Shown in pieces: positions 19,901 through 28,913 of a stretch of 28,913 nucleotides of DNA. The notes below the pieces were generated by a model. It worked only from the letters and a program-made list of their open reading frames with translations. It ran no database searches and was not told the DNA's origin. The translations under genes and the position numbers were made by a program. The stretch's first letter is position 1. Every line of letters starts with the position of its first letter. Source of the stretch: Chara braunii (Eukaryota > Streptophyta > Charophyceae > Charales > Characeae); assembly GCA_003427395.1 (NCBI GenBank), contig BFEA01000064.1, forward strand, positions 2,802,029 through 2,830,941. Reading direction: 5' to 3'.

Positions 19901-20189
19901 TTTTTCGCTTGTTGAAAGGGAGGTGTAAACAGTAGGAGGTTTTAGTTAGGATCTTCTGTTTCCAGGTTTGGATTGTGGTTGGGTAGATCACGGGCAGTTT
20001 TATGAGAACTGCAGTTGTTTCTCATAGGTAATTGACTGATTGTTTTCCTAGCCGAAGCCGGGTAACGGCCCCAGAATTTCAAATGTGTTACATAAAAAAA
20101 AAAAAAAAAGAGGTGGCGATCAACCTGGTGGATAAGAGTTGCTGTCTGGCAGTTGGAAATACGGGTATCAGTCACGGTCCGTCCTGTTA
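19901..20189. other. Unassigned sequence with an A-run
   Basis: Mostly unique sequence with a 15-base A-run near 20094-20109. A tRNA-like string on the plus strand near 20113-20175 (GATCAACCTGGTGGATAAGA ... CAGTTGGAAATAC) resembles the inverted SINE heads further right, but is too weak to call separately. Confidence 0.3.
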
Positions 20190-20265
20190 AATTCAGTCGA
20201 GCTGGAACTTGAGTCTTTATTTTAACAGTTCAAGGGTGTACCAACTGAGCTAGGCTGGTGGGTCC
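20190..20265 (-). repeat. tRNA-like SINE head
   Basis: On the minus strand, GGACCCACCAGCC is followed by TAGCTCAGTTGGTA (20252-20239), a perfect RNA polymerase III A box. A diverged B box AGTTCCAGCTCGA lies 29 bases further on (20209-20197). No acceptor stem closes, so it is not a tRNA gene. It fits the 5' head of a tRNA-derived SINE pointing left; the T-run at 20094-20109 on that strand may belong to it. Confidence 0.5.
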
Positions 20266-20369
20266 TTTTCTGTTCTTTTTATTCTTCTTTTGTTTGACCC
20301 TGAGATATCATCATTGAACTGACCAGCCCCAGGTTAATCGGAATGAGTTTTATTCTGGTCATGTGATTG

Positions 20370-20430
20370 TATCTGGATTCCAACTCAGGGGCAAAGGTAA
20401 GAGGTCAGTTAGCAGAGTTAGGTTGATGGA
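20370..20430 (-). repeat. Second, more diverged tRNA-like head
   Basis: Minus-strand CAACCTAACTCTGCTAACTG resembles the A-box part of the neighbouring head, and GAGTTGGAATCC (20386-20375) resembles a B box with one mismatch to GGTTCGAATCC. Same orientation and about 175 bases away, so this may be a second SINE copy or the other half of a dimer. Confidence 0.35.
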
Positions 20431-20481
20431 TGATGTCTCCTTGTTTTTGGCCTATCGGAAGGGGGACCAACACTTTATTAA

Positions 20482-20731
20482 ACTACCAGTACTTGGCCCA
20501 TACATAGGCCGTGGACGTTTCCCGCCGTTTCCACTTGGCTGAATTGGGCCTACCGGCCCAGGCCCGTTCATCCCAAAAGGCCGGCCCGTTAACGCGGAGC
20601 ACTTTTAGGAGGTACTGGTGGGTGGAAATCGCACCGTTTTCACTTGGCTAAATCGGGCCTACCGACCCAGGCCCGTTCATCCCAAAAGCCACGCCGGTTA
20701 ACGTGGAGCACTTTTAGGAGGTACTGGTGGT
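20482..20731. mobile_element. 250-bp inverted-repeat element flanked by TTAA
   Basis: ACTACCAGTACT at the left end matches the reverse complement of the right end GGTACTGGTGGT at 10 of 12 positions. TTAA abuts both ends (20478-20481 and 20732-20735). The interior is almost filled by two direct copies of a 109-bp unit (20525-20633 and 20634-20730) with CACTTGGCT, GGCCTACCG, CAGGCCCGTTCATCCCAAAA and GGAGCACTTTTAGGAGGTAC. TTAA duplication is typical of piggyBac-type transposons; the short size and lack of a gene make it a MITE. Confidence 0.6.
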
Positions 20732-20739
20732 TTAACTCG

Positions 20740-22310
20740 CCGCTACTGATGAGCTTGGGGCTACAATGCTTGGAGGTGCCACCCAAAAGAAAACCGAAAT
20801 GACGCGGCGGCGGCTTGCGGCAGCTCGGCGCGCAGGGCGTTTGTAGCGGACCCACCAGGTATGGTGCTCCGCTAGTGGTAGTGATGGAGATGGAGGAAGA
20901 AGGGGGAGCAAGATGACGCATAGCGCAGCTCCCACGCAGGACTCCAACGCACGTACTCCAGAAATGTGCAAGTGAAGAATGAGGCTGAAAACAGACAATG
21001 GCTGGGGTATACCCCAACGGACTGACGAGACTGGACTAGACTGACTAGTACCGACAGAGGTACCGGCCTGGACTGGCCTACCCCGAATACAACACAGGCT
21101 TGTGAGAATAGGCCAAGGGGCTGGTCTCACAGGCCAACCCGAGGTCCGCTACACGATCCTCGACCTGTGATGGATTGCCTAGATACAAACATGCTTCCGC
21201 CAAGAAGCGGAACTCTACCAAAAAAAAGAAAACCTGAGTAATCTTGGATGCAGAGCAAGCTCCATGATGAGTCCATGCGATGCAACCTAGGATATAAAAT
21301 GTCACAAAACAACAATGTCACAGCTAACAGCCTAAGTGAAAGCAGAAGCAACTAACGAACATACATGTCCTAGGAAAGCAAAAGCAACTAACTAGCATAC
21401 ATGTCCTAGGAAAGCAGAAAGTAGTGACAACTAGATCNTAGAATGTTGGAGGCACTAGCCTCAGTCTGGTAACAACTGACTAGTGTATAAGTCCTAAGAA
21501 CAGCAAAAGCAGAACAACTAAATACTAGAAATGTCGGAGGCAGTAGCCTCAGTCTGAGAGCAACAAAGCAATCAACAAGACAACCATTTGTCACATGAGA
21601 AGTGTGTCGCAAACCAAAGGGTGGGATGGTCTCTGAGGGTGGCGAATGCAGCCTAGGGGTCAAAAACTCCTAAGGGCATCCACACATAGTGACAGGGGAA
21701 AACACATGTCATCAGGCTCAATGAGGGTAAGGAACTGGGAGCGAACAGAACCAATGACCCTAACAGATAGACCATCAGGGCGGGTAATGCTCGACTAAGG
21801 TAGACCGCAATGGAGGGTCGACCGTGCAAGGGAACAAGGGAGCCTGGTATACTGGGCGCACCTAGATGAAGCATGCGGGGCTGCCTAACTAGGGCGTGAA
21901 GGCCGGCGAAGGGTAGAAAGATGATGGGTAAGGGAATCATGCAAATGACTCCTAAAGTGAGGGAAGTCGGAGCTAGATCCGTCAGATGGGAAGTAAGGGC
22001 AACACTACGGTCCCGATGCCTATGCGTATACCAAGGGAGAGCCCAACTCAGAGGAACCCGGCTAAAGGGAGACCATCATGTGACACAAGCAGGGTACTGT
22101 ACAGGGTAAAGTGGTAAGAGAGTGGCGACGTCTAAAGTAGGCAGAGCTTATCGTGACGAAGTCCATGAAGCTGGCGATGACGTCCACGATGAGAAGTCCG
22201 GAATGCCGTCGAGGAAGAGCCGCAACGTCGACGAGCCGAAGTAGCAAAACTGGAGTGGATGGAGTACTGAGAAGTCAAGGACGTGGGAAGGTAAGTCAGA
22301 GTCAATCGTC
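20740..22310 (-). other. Probable 3' untranslated region and 3' LTR of element 2
   Basis: Directly downstream of the element 2 chromodomain, about 1.5 kb with no supported ORF. It is strand-biased (purine-rich on plus) as LTRs can be. Minus-strand AATAAA at about 20482-20476 lies at the edge of the TTAA element. I find no clear polypurine tract. The boundary of 3' UTR and LTR is unknown; comparison with the missing 5' LTR would settle it. Confidence 0.4.
21330..21575. repeat. Tandem/interspersed short repeats in the 3' region of element 2
   Basis: Two adjacent units contain AGCAACTAAC...CATACATGTCCTAGGAAAGC (about 21345-21378 and 21384-21418). Two longer related units contain GGAGGCA[C/G]TAGCCTCAGTCTG (21450-21469 and 21537-21556) with AAGTCCTAAGAACAGCAAAAGC between. 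This looks like an internally repetitive LTR segment. Confidence 0.55.
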
Positions 22311-25300
22311 TTATCGAGCAGGACGACGACGAGTGCGCTGTGGACGCTCAGAAGCATCCGGCTGCTGCTGAAGGTCTGCCTCAGATGGAGCAGGCTCGAC
22401 TTCAGCGGTCTCCTCAGCCGGGGGAGAAGGAGGACGTTCAGTGGGTTGAGGAGGAGCAGTGAACCCAGCACGACGAGCACGGTCATAAGCACGCATCAAC
22501 ATGCAAGCGTGCTGTAAGTGCTCAAGGGGCTCCCAAGTAGCCTCCTCATCAGGGTAACCCTTCCAACGTACGAGATATTCGACGTGGGGAGGGTTGTCGT
22601 CGGTGACTCGGCGACCATTGATGTCTGAAACGAGGAACTCCTCGTGACCGTCCACCATGATGGGTAGAGGGCGCTCGTATGGTCGTCCAGTGAAACGCTC
22701 AGACGGTCTGCGGTAAGGACGCAGTAACGAGACGTGGTAGACATCGTGCACACGAGTCTGGCGTAGGTAGCCGGGCAGCTTCACACGAAAGCTGACCGGG
22801 CTAGATGCCGTATCAGAACCGACGACCTGGAGGATGCGTCATGGGCCAAAGAAGCGACGCCGAAATTTACGAAGCGTGTCCGCTTCGAGCTGTAAGTGCC
22901 GGGCGTCGATAAGCACATCATCATCGACTTTGAATGGATGGTTCATCCTCGATCGGTTCGCATGTGCTGCCATGCGAGTTTGGGAAGCGGCTATGTGCTC
23001 ATGTGCGGTCTTCATGATCGACGTCATGTGTGCAACCCAATCATCCAGCGCGGGACAACTTGTGTCGGGGTGCATCTGTGACGGTCGAAGAAAGTCCGCG
23101 GGAACACGAGGGTGATAGCCGAGGTCGCAATAGTAAGGCGACATCCCCGTGGCTGGCGAGACGGCGTGGTTGTAGGCTATCTCCGCGTGGGCAAGATGAA
23201 GATCCCACTGCTGGTCGTCACGAACAATCTTTCGGAGAATATCTCCGAGAGTCATGTTCGTGATCTCGGTCTGACCATCAGTCTGAGGATGGTAAGACGA
23301 GGAGAAGCGGAGCTGNGTGCCGTATACCTCGTGGAGCCGTCGCCAGAATCGACTGGTAAAGCGCGGGTCACGGTCAGATATGATGCTCAGAGGTAAGCCG
23401 TGGTCACGCACGACTCGGTCAAACACGATGTCGGCGACCTCACATGCACTGATGGCATAGCGGCACGGAACAAAGCGTGCACGCTTCGTGAAGCGGTCGA
23501 CGACGACCAGGATAGCACCATGACCGCGAGGGGTCGGAGGACGAAGAGGACCGATAAAGTCCATCGAGATGGACTGCCAACGACCCTCAGGGATAGGAAG
23601 AGGCTGGAGCAAACCATAAGGCAAGTGGTTCGCACTGTTCACCTCCTGACAGGTCGGACACTCTGCGACGTAGTCCTTCACAAANTNCTTGCGCTTCGGC
23701 CAGACGTACAGGCGGCTCACACGAGCCAACGTCTTGTGGAAGCCCATATGATCGACAACTGCCTCGTCATGGAACTCTGTTACTGCTCGGACACGTAGCT
23801 GTCCAGTGGAGGGAACGCAAATACGGGGCTCTCTGGTGCCCTGTGAACTGTGCCAGTACACAAGACCATTGTCCCCGAGAGAGTAGTTCGGGAGGGTCTT
23901 GCCACTCCGAAGGGTCGCGTGGATGTCGCGATAGTCGGGGCAGTGGCGGTACTGAGTGCGAAACTCGTCGATCACCGAGTGGTGAACGGTGGTGACCGAG
24001 ATGGAAGAGAGATGAATGTGCTCCTGGTCGTGGTCAGGGCGCCGTGATAGGGCATCTGCGACCCGATTAGTTTCACCCTTGATGTGCTCAGTGGTGAAAC
24101 TAAACTCGGATAGGTCGTGCCACCAGCGAGTCTGTCGAGGAGTGAGCTTCGGTTTTGTCAGAAAAGCCTGGACAACAGAGTTGTTTGTACGCACCGTGAA
24201 TGGTGCCCCGTGCAGGTAGTGACGCCAGCGCCGAGCAGCATAAACTACTATGAGAACCTTACGTTCATCACCAGTGTAGTTTATCTCGGTGGGCAGGAGT
24301 TGACGGGAGTAGAAGGCTATCGGACAATCACCTGAGCGAGTCTCGACAGTGCCGTCCTCGGCGATGGTAGGAGAATAGTCAATAGGAGGCTCGTCAGTAG
24401 CTGGACGAGTAGGCGTCAGTCGGGAAGCAGTGGTAGGGATAGGTGGTGGGAAGCGAGGGATACGAGGATGAGAGGAATCAGAAGAGGAGGGCAAGACCTG
24501 AGAAAGCATTGCTCCTACAGCAAAGTCTTACGCATCGGTGGTAAGGATAAAAGAGCGATCAAAATAGGGTAGGTGAGGAACCGGTGCGCATGTCACCGCC
24601 TTCTTGAGGGCGCGGAAGGCGTCCTCGTGGAGGGGTGTCCAAGCCCAGGGTGGGTTCTTCCGGAAGAGGGTGGAGGTAAGGACATAGGAATACCTAGCGT
24701 ATCCCCGGATGAAGTTACTGTAGTAGTTGGTCAGGCCTAGGAAGCTGCGAAGCTGCTTGGCGGATGTGGGGGCGGACCACTCCGCAATAGCAGTGATCTT
24801 CGCGTCGTCTATGTGGAGACCCTGGTCAGACACGTAGTGTCCTAAGAAATTCACTTTGTGCTGGGCAAAGCGGCACATGCTCAGCTTGGCGTAGAAGCCA
24901 TGTCTGCGCAAGCGGTCAAGGACGTCGCAGAGGTGTCTGAGGTGCTCCTCAAGGGTACGACTGTAGACCAGGATATCGTCGAGGTAGACGAGAACGTACT
25001 GCTCCAGGATGTCCCTGAAGATGTCGTTCATCGCCCTCTGAAAGGTAGCGGGAGCATTAGTAAGGCCGAATGGCATCACCGTAAACTCGTAGTGGCCGAA
25101 TCGCGATCGGAACGCGGTCTTCGGCTGGTCGGCTGCAGCGACACGGATCTGATGGTAACCGCTACGAAGATCAATCTTCGTAATGAAGCGGTTGCCTGCT
25201 AGGCGGTCGAACAACTCATCAGAACGAGGCATGGGGTAACTGTTCTTAACCGTGTAGCGGTTGAGACCGCGATAGTCGATGCAGAGACGGAGAGTTCCAT

Positions 25301-26282
25301 CCGCTTTGCGAGCAAAGAGGATGGGTGCACCCCACGGGGAGTTGCTGGGCTTAATGAAACCCAGTCTCAGGAGTTCCTCAAGATGACGCTTGAGTTCGGT
25401 GGCCTCGGGGATCGAGAGTCTGTAGGGTGCCTGGTGGTGAACACGATAGTCAGGCACAAGCTGAATGGAGTGCTCGACGTCACGCATCGGTGGGATGCCG
25501 GCGTACGAGAACGACAATGGAAAAACGTCGTGGTACTCTCGGATGAGGTCACGAACTGCGGGCTCCAAGTCAGCCGTATATCGTGCAAGTTCCTCAGCGT
25601 CAGCGTCGGCGTGCCACGGCGTGGTGGACTCGATGGACGGCGGAGGGACGGAAGTAGAGATGGGAGCCATGGAGATAGAGGGAGGATCTGGCTCCAGAGG
25701 GATGAGCCCGGCGTCGGGACATGGTGGATCATAGTGTAAGAGATCCGTCACATCCACCATAAAGAAGGTTACGTCGTCCTGTCGAAAGAAGTGAGCGAAC
25801 TGCCGAGGCGAGGTGACCGTGATAGAGGGAGATGGTGTGGGCATTGAAGGCTCCGGGGGAGGAGGATCGGGGCGTGGTGTCGCCGTGGTACCTATGAAAG
25901 GTACGCGATACGTATGTCCACTCTTCGTTTTAAGAACGAGAGTGTTGGTCGCCCAATCGGTCTCGGTGCTGCGGAACCGACGAGACCACGGAGTGCCGAG
26001 AATGAAGTCATACCCCGTCTCCATCACATCGAAATGTGCAGAGGAGCGGTGGCGACGAGACGTCGGGGAGCGATCAGTCGGCTCGAGAGTGAGGAAGAAG
26101 GGGAGGTCGGTGACCGTCTGATCGAAGAAGCGCTGGGTCTTGTCATCCCCTAGGGTAACGGAGATGGGAGTCGGAGACCCTGTCGTGGGTAAGCGGGCTT
26201 TCTTTACCACGCGTGGGTGAATGAAGTCGCCCTGAGAACCGGAATCCCACAGCGCTGAGTACACCCTCGTAAAGGTCTCGAG
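22311..26282 (-). pseudogene. pol: pol of element 2: protease, RT, RNase H, integrase, chromodomain
   Basis: A single frame runs from 26282 to 22311 with two internal stops. The protease keeps D-S-G in ALWDSGSQGDFIHP (26246-26238) and YDFILGTPW. RT shows KADGTLRLCIDYRGLNRYT, MPFGLTNAPATFQRAM and catalytic YLDD at 24986-24975. TAA at 24528 falls just after TTDA of RNase H, where Ser is usual. RNase H has an extra Pro-rich insert (about 24470-24380), and a later catalytic Asp position reads RTNNS. Integrase has DHMGFH, CPTC, SMDFIG, SDRDPRF and GQTEITN, with D-X35-E spacing intact. TGA at 22839 follows RRRFFGP; then VSLLRPY and a chromodomain (VEYLVRWKGYPDEEATWEPL) that in this family targets chromatin. 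Three Ns lie in codons of the integrase region. Only the two stops, the RTNNS change and an upstream TGA (26283) separate it from an open polyprotein. Confidence 0.9.
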
Positions 26283-26455
26283 TCATACTGGGATGATCGG
26301 GAGGGTGCGATCAGGGTCAGAGAGGATGGCGAGAAGGCGACGCAGTGCAGCGACATTGAGGGTGAGTCGCTCCTGACGAGCCTGGAGCATGCTCAAGTCC
26401 AGAAGAGAGGACACAACGTCCTTGCGAGTATCAAGCTGCTCGCTGCAACGGGCTG
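26283..26455 (-). pseudogene. Gag-pol junction segment of element 2
   Basis: Same frame as pol, closed by TGA at 26283-26285. Reading upstream it gives a leucine-rich, helix-like peptide (EQLDTRKDVVSSLLDLSMLQ, ARQERLTLNVAALRRLLAIL). This probably is the gag-protease linker that followed the zinc knuckle before the neighbouring inversion. Confidence 0.55.
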
Positions 26456-26998
26456 AACGAATGGCTCGACGCGTCGGTAGTCGCGGCGGGGAGCGCCTTC
26501 AGCTCACGCTCTCCGCTCTCTCTTGGGCACACAGCCGCCCCGGTCACGCTCGCGCGTCGCCCCCCGAGGTCCCTCAGGAGGACCTCCCCCAGGGCTTCGT
26601 CTCTCCTCGTGGTGTCCTTTTCGCTGAGGAGCGCGCGGCTATTCTGGGCCGGCGTGGGTGTTTGCGCTGCCGCTTGGACGGTCATACCTCCTCGCGGTGC
26701 CCTTACAATACCGCCCTCGACTGCCACTACGCTGACCTTTCTCGTCAGCGTCGTGCTCTGTCCCCCCCTCGGCGCCTCACGTCCCCGCGGCGCCTCCTAA
26801 CCACGGTGTAGTGTACACCTGCGCCCTCCTCAGTAGTTGGTTTCCCGACATCTCCGTCGCGGTTCGCCCCTCTCGCTACTGGAGTTGAGGTATCGCAGGA
26901 CTCGACAGAGTGTACTCAGCCCTCTGTCGCAGTACCGTCTGCGCCTCCGCAGACCACCGTCTCCCCTCCTGCAAGGAGGGTAGAGTCCTCCAAATGAT
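26456..26998 (+). pseudogene. gag: Inverted gag segment of element 2 carrying the zinc knuckle
   Basis: Although element 2 is on the minus strand, the gag-like text here is on the plus strand: EVPQEDLPQGFVSPRGVLFA, EERAAILGRRG, then a perfect CX2CX4HX4C knuckle CLRCRLDGHTSSRC (26659-26700) and an Arg/Pro-rich tail. After TAG at 26809 a plus-strand frame continues protein-like to 26998 (VAVPSAPPQTTVSPPARRVE). The opposite strand here gives only a rambling tail to the minus-strand gag frame, with no knuckle. The simplest reading is an inversion of about 0.54 kb within gag. Breakpoints are estimated from where coding text changes strand, good to a few tens of bases. An assembly error is possible, since an N lies at 27482. 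Confidence 0.7.
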
Positions 26999-28735
26999 AG
27001 TGGACGGCCTCACAGAGATCGAGGTCGTCGCTGTGGTCGCCCTCAGATGACAGTGGGGCAACAGCATCCTGCTCACCATACTCCAGCGCGCTGAAGCGGC
27101 GCGAGAAGTGGCGGCCCTGCTGCGTGGAACGGCGGGGGCGACTGCGGAAAGGGGAACGGCGCTGGGAAGTGCCGTGAGAGGAGGAGGAGGCGTAGCCCGT
27201 GCGTGGGGCTGGGAGGAGGAGGCGGGGTGAAGACGGGCTCGCATCCGCTGGTGGTCCCTGGCGGCCTCGTAAGCCTGTGGGGCCGATGTGAACTCGTACC
27301 GCCATAGCTCGGAGCGGTACCCGAGCGGAAGGCTGGCCAAGAAACGATCGATAAGGGCACCCTCGGGGAGGAACGTCATGTCACAAACGAGGCGGGTTTG
27401 CTGAAAGACCTGGATGTGGCGATCCAGGCCGGCAGCGCCACCAGAGCCGGACCAGCGTGTAGTGACGACACGCTCGAAGGCNTCAGTCACGTCGTATCGG
27501 GCTCCGAAGCGATCCTCGAGGAACGCCTGAAAATCCATGAAGGTCGGAGTCCGCCCCTAACGAAGGGAGTAGGCATAAAAATCCTCCCAGGCCTCGAAAG
27601 GACCGCCACGCAGGCGCGAGGAGAGGTAACCCACCCACGTCTCGGGTGTGGCGTCCATGAGCTGGAGTGTGCAGGTGGCAGACTGCAGCCACCGAGACAC
27701 ACGTATGTCTGTACCGTCATACAAGGCAATGTCCGATAAGCGGATGAGTGGGGCGCCACCGTTTTGGCGGCGAGGGGATCGAGGAGCGGAGGCCTGTGCC
27801 ACGGCTGAGTAAGTCGGCGCAGGTCCTGGAGAAAGGGGCGCAGCTGACTGTGCGCTCGGGCCGCATGGGGGAGCGGTGGTGGCAACAGCGGCAGGCTGCG
27901 AGGGTGCTGCGGTAGAAGAGGTCGCAGCAACCGCGGGAGTAGGAAGAAGGTAGGAAGGAGTTGTACAGGGTGCAGTGCGCGGAAAGCGAGCCTGCATGGG
28001 AGGAAGGGTAGAGGAGGTAGGGGGTGCGCCCGAAGGCGCGACCACCTGTGAGGGTGGGGGTGGCTGAAGACGTAAGAGGGCGAGGTCGGCCCGGAGCTGG
28101 GCAATCTCGTCCGCGAGACCTCGAACGTAGGTCGATCGAGGGGTGGCAGGAAGAAGAGTGGAGGGGGTGCACGCACAAGCGGCGCGGGGCATCCCAGAGG
28201 GGGAAGAGCCAGGTGGCGCTGCGGTCGTGCGAAAGGGAGGGAGAAGTGGGGCACCCGAAAAAGCTGAGACCATGGTAGCGGGTTGTTGTACCGTGGCCGT
28301 AGTGACCGGGATCTGGGCGGGTGGGCCCGAAGACTGAGGGGGGGCCTGGCTCTTGGCGGCCGTCGTGCTAGGGGCGTGGACAGTCGCAAAGATGGTCGGG
28401 TCAGGGGCAAAGGAGGAGGAAGTTCCGCCGTGGCCACCCTGTCGGGGGACGGGGGACCCGGACTGGGAGCCAGGAGATGACGGACACGCAGCGTCCTAGA
28501 GTTGCTGCATGCCAGCGGCAAGGGTCGCCACCTGCGCCTGTAAGGGCGCGAGGGTCGCGAGTTGCGCCTGGATGGGCGCAAGGGTCGCGAGTTGCGCCTG
28601 GATGGGCGCAAGGAGGGAGGTGAGGAGGGTGTGTAGATCCCCCTGGGGCTGATGGCCCTGGTCCGCCGGCACGGGTGTGGAACCGGATGCTGTGGTCATC
28701 GCCGTGTCGGCGGCGTGTGCCGCACCGTCGGCCAT
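26999..28735 (-). pseudogene. gag: gag of element 2 (capsid part), two in-frame stops
   Basis: Start ATG at 28735-28733 (MADGAAHAADTAM), preceded by a C-rich leader. The N-terminus has three copies of a LAPIQAQLAT decapeptide. TAG at 28496 and TAG at 27557 break an otherwise continuous frame. Between them is a Pro/Ala/Ser-rich stretch with a short helix (GLADEIAQLRADLALLRLQ), then the gag core: IRLSDIALYDGTDIRVSRWL, ETWVGYLSSRLRGGPFEAWE, TFMDFQAFLEDRFGARYDV, FLASLPLGYRSELWRYEF and a basic end at RMRARLHP. This is the classic retrotransposon gag fold region. Past about 27220 two frames compete (one gives FSALEYGEQDAVAPLSSEGD), suggesting a small frameshift. The expected zinc knuckle is missing on this strand and is found inverted next door. 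Confidence 0.82.
28521..28610 (-). repeat. Three 30-bp units encoding a gag decapeptide repeat
   Basis: Units at 28521-28550, 28551-28580 and 28581-28610; the last two are identical. Each encodes ten residues of the LAPIQAQLAT type, so the array changes length without breaking the frame. The predicted structure is a short amphipathic helix or coiled coil near the gag N-terminus. Confidence 0.85.
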
Positions 28736-28913
28736 GGGGAGATGACGGTCCGGACTGGAGGGGGCCAGAAGAGGTCCGCGTGAGCGGAGGGCGTAGGGGG
28801 AAGTCCGCGGTAGAAAGCGGCGAACGGCGCTAGCAAGGCTAGCACGGGCGCCGTCAAAGGGGGAGGGGTGGTTCGGGTCCAGGGTGCCCGAAGAGGACGG
28901 GGAAGTAGGGGGG
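28736..28913 (-). other. 5' leader of element 2
   Basis: Pyrimidine-rich on the minus strand, directly upstream of the gag ATG. It contains a small inverted motif (GCTAGCAAGGCTAGC, 28829-28843). No primer-binding site is seen before the window ends, so the 5' LTR is further right. Confidence 0.5.

Larger units (their letters stand above)
20740..28913 (-). mobile_element. Element 2: Ty3/gypsy chromovirus, minus strand, 5' end outside window
   Basis: Reading leftward from 28735: gag, protease, RT, RNase H, integrase and a C-terminal chromodomain, the order of chromoviruses. The pol and gag frames agree across nearly 6 kb, with only isolated stops at 28496, 27557, 26283, 24528 and 22839 and one rearranged segment (26456-26998). 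It is thus much younger or better preserved than element 1. The 5' LTR and primer site lie beyond the right edge. The 3' LTR should lie in 20740-22300 but cannot be delimited without its partner. Confidence 0.88.

Noticed and set aside
20190-20265. Functional tRNA gene
   Set aside because: No closing acceptor stem or proper anticodon arm, and a diverged B box.
22839-24219. Several plus-strand ORFs opposite pol of element 2
   Set aside because: Antisense shadows of RT, RNase H and integrase codons in GC-rich sequence.
26389-26811. Plus-strand 140-codon ORF as a separate host gene
   Set aside because: The zinc knuckle and lead-in are retrotransposon gag, and it lies exactly where the minus-strand element lacks its knuckle. 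An inverted segment explains it better.
27487-28611. Minus-strand 374-codon Arg/Pro-rich ORF
   Set aside because: Shadow of the gag frame in GC-rich DNA; the gag core motifs are in the other frame.

Overview
The window looks like repeat-rich, non-coding-dominated nuclear DNA of a eukaryote with a large genome. I favour the green lineage (streptophyte alga or plant): there are two Ty3/gypsy LTR retrotransposons, one with a C-terminal chromodomain, a primer-binding site resembling initiator-tRNA-Met sites, hAT-like non-autonomous elements and tRNA-like SINE heads. The species cannot be read from the sequence. No intact host gene is visible. Nearly all recognisable coding sequence is decayed transposon sequence. 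Runs of N show this is draft assembly.

Layout. 1-1000: a GC-rich hairpin, then a minus-strand LINE endonuclease fragment broken by a 29-bp triplication. 1000-1928: C-rich and simple-sequence DNA ending in a CA-rich tract. 1929-14603: a plus-strand LTR retrotransposon (element 1, about 12.7 kb) inserted in that tract, with LTRs of about 2.3 and 1.95 kb, a decayed gag-PR-RT-RNaseH-INT, and roughly 2.4 kb of extra coding-like sequence (ORF3) between pol and the 3' LTR. ORF3 is itself interrupted by a foldback/MITE-like insertion. 14604-20500: a mosaic of small elements: a 755-bp foldback with 8-bp flanking repeats, C-rich repeats, another inverted repeat, a duplicated 315-bp unit whose second copy carries a 485-bp hAT-type MITE with a perfect 8-bp target duplication, and tRNA-like SINE heads. 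20482-20731: a 250-bp inverted-repeat element flanked by TTAA. 20740-28913: a minus-strand chromovirus (element 2), its 5' LTR outside the window, with gag-PR-RT-RNaseH-INT-chromodomain almost wholly in one frame and only a few stops.

Most notable are: an inverted segment of about 0.54 kb inside the gag of element 2, which puts its zinc knuckle on the opposite strand; the unrecognised ORF3 of element 1; and several nested small elements whose boundaries are marked by target duplications. Premature stops in element 1 are mostly TGA and TAG, as expected from deamination of methylated cytosine in a silenced element.
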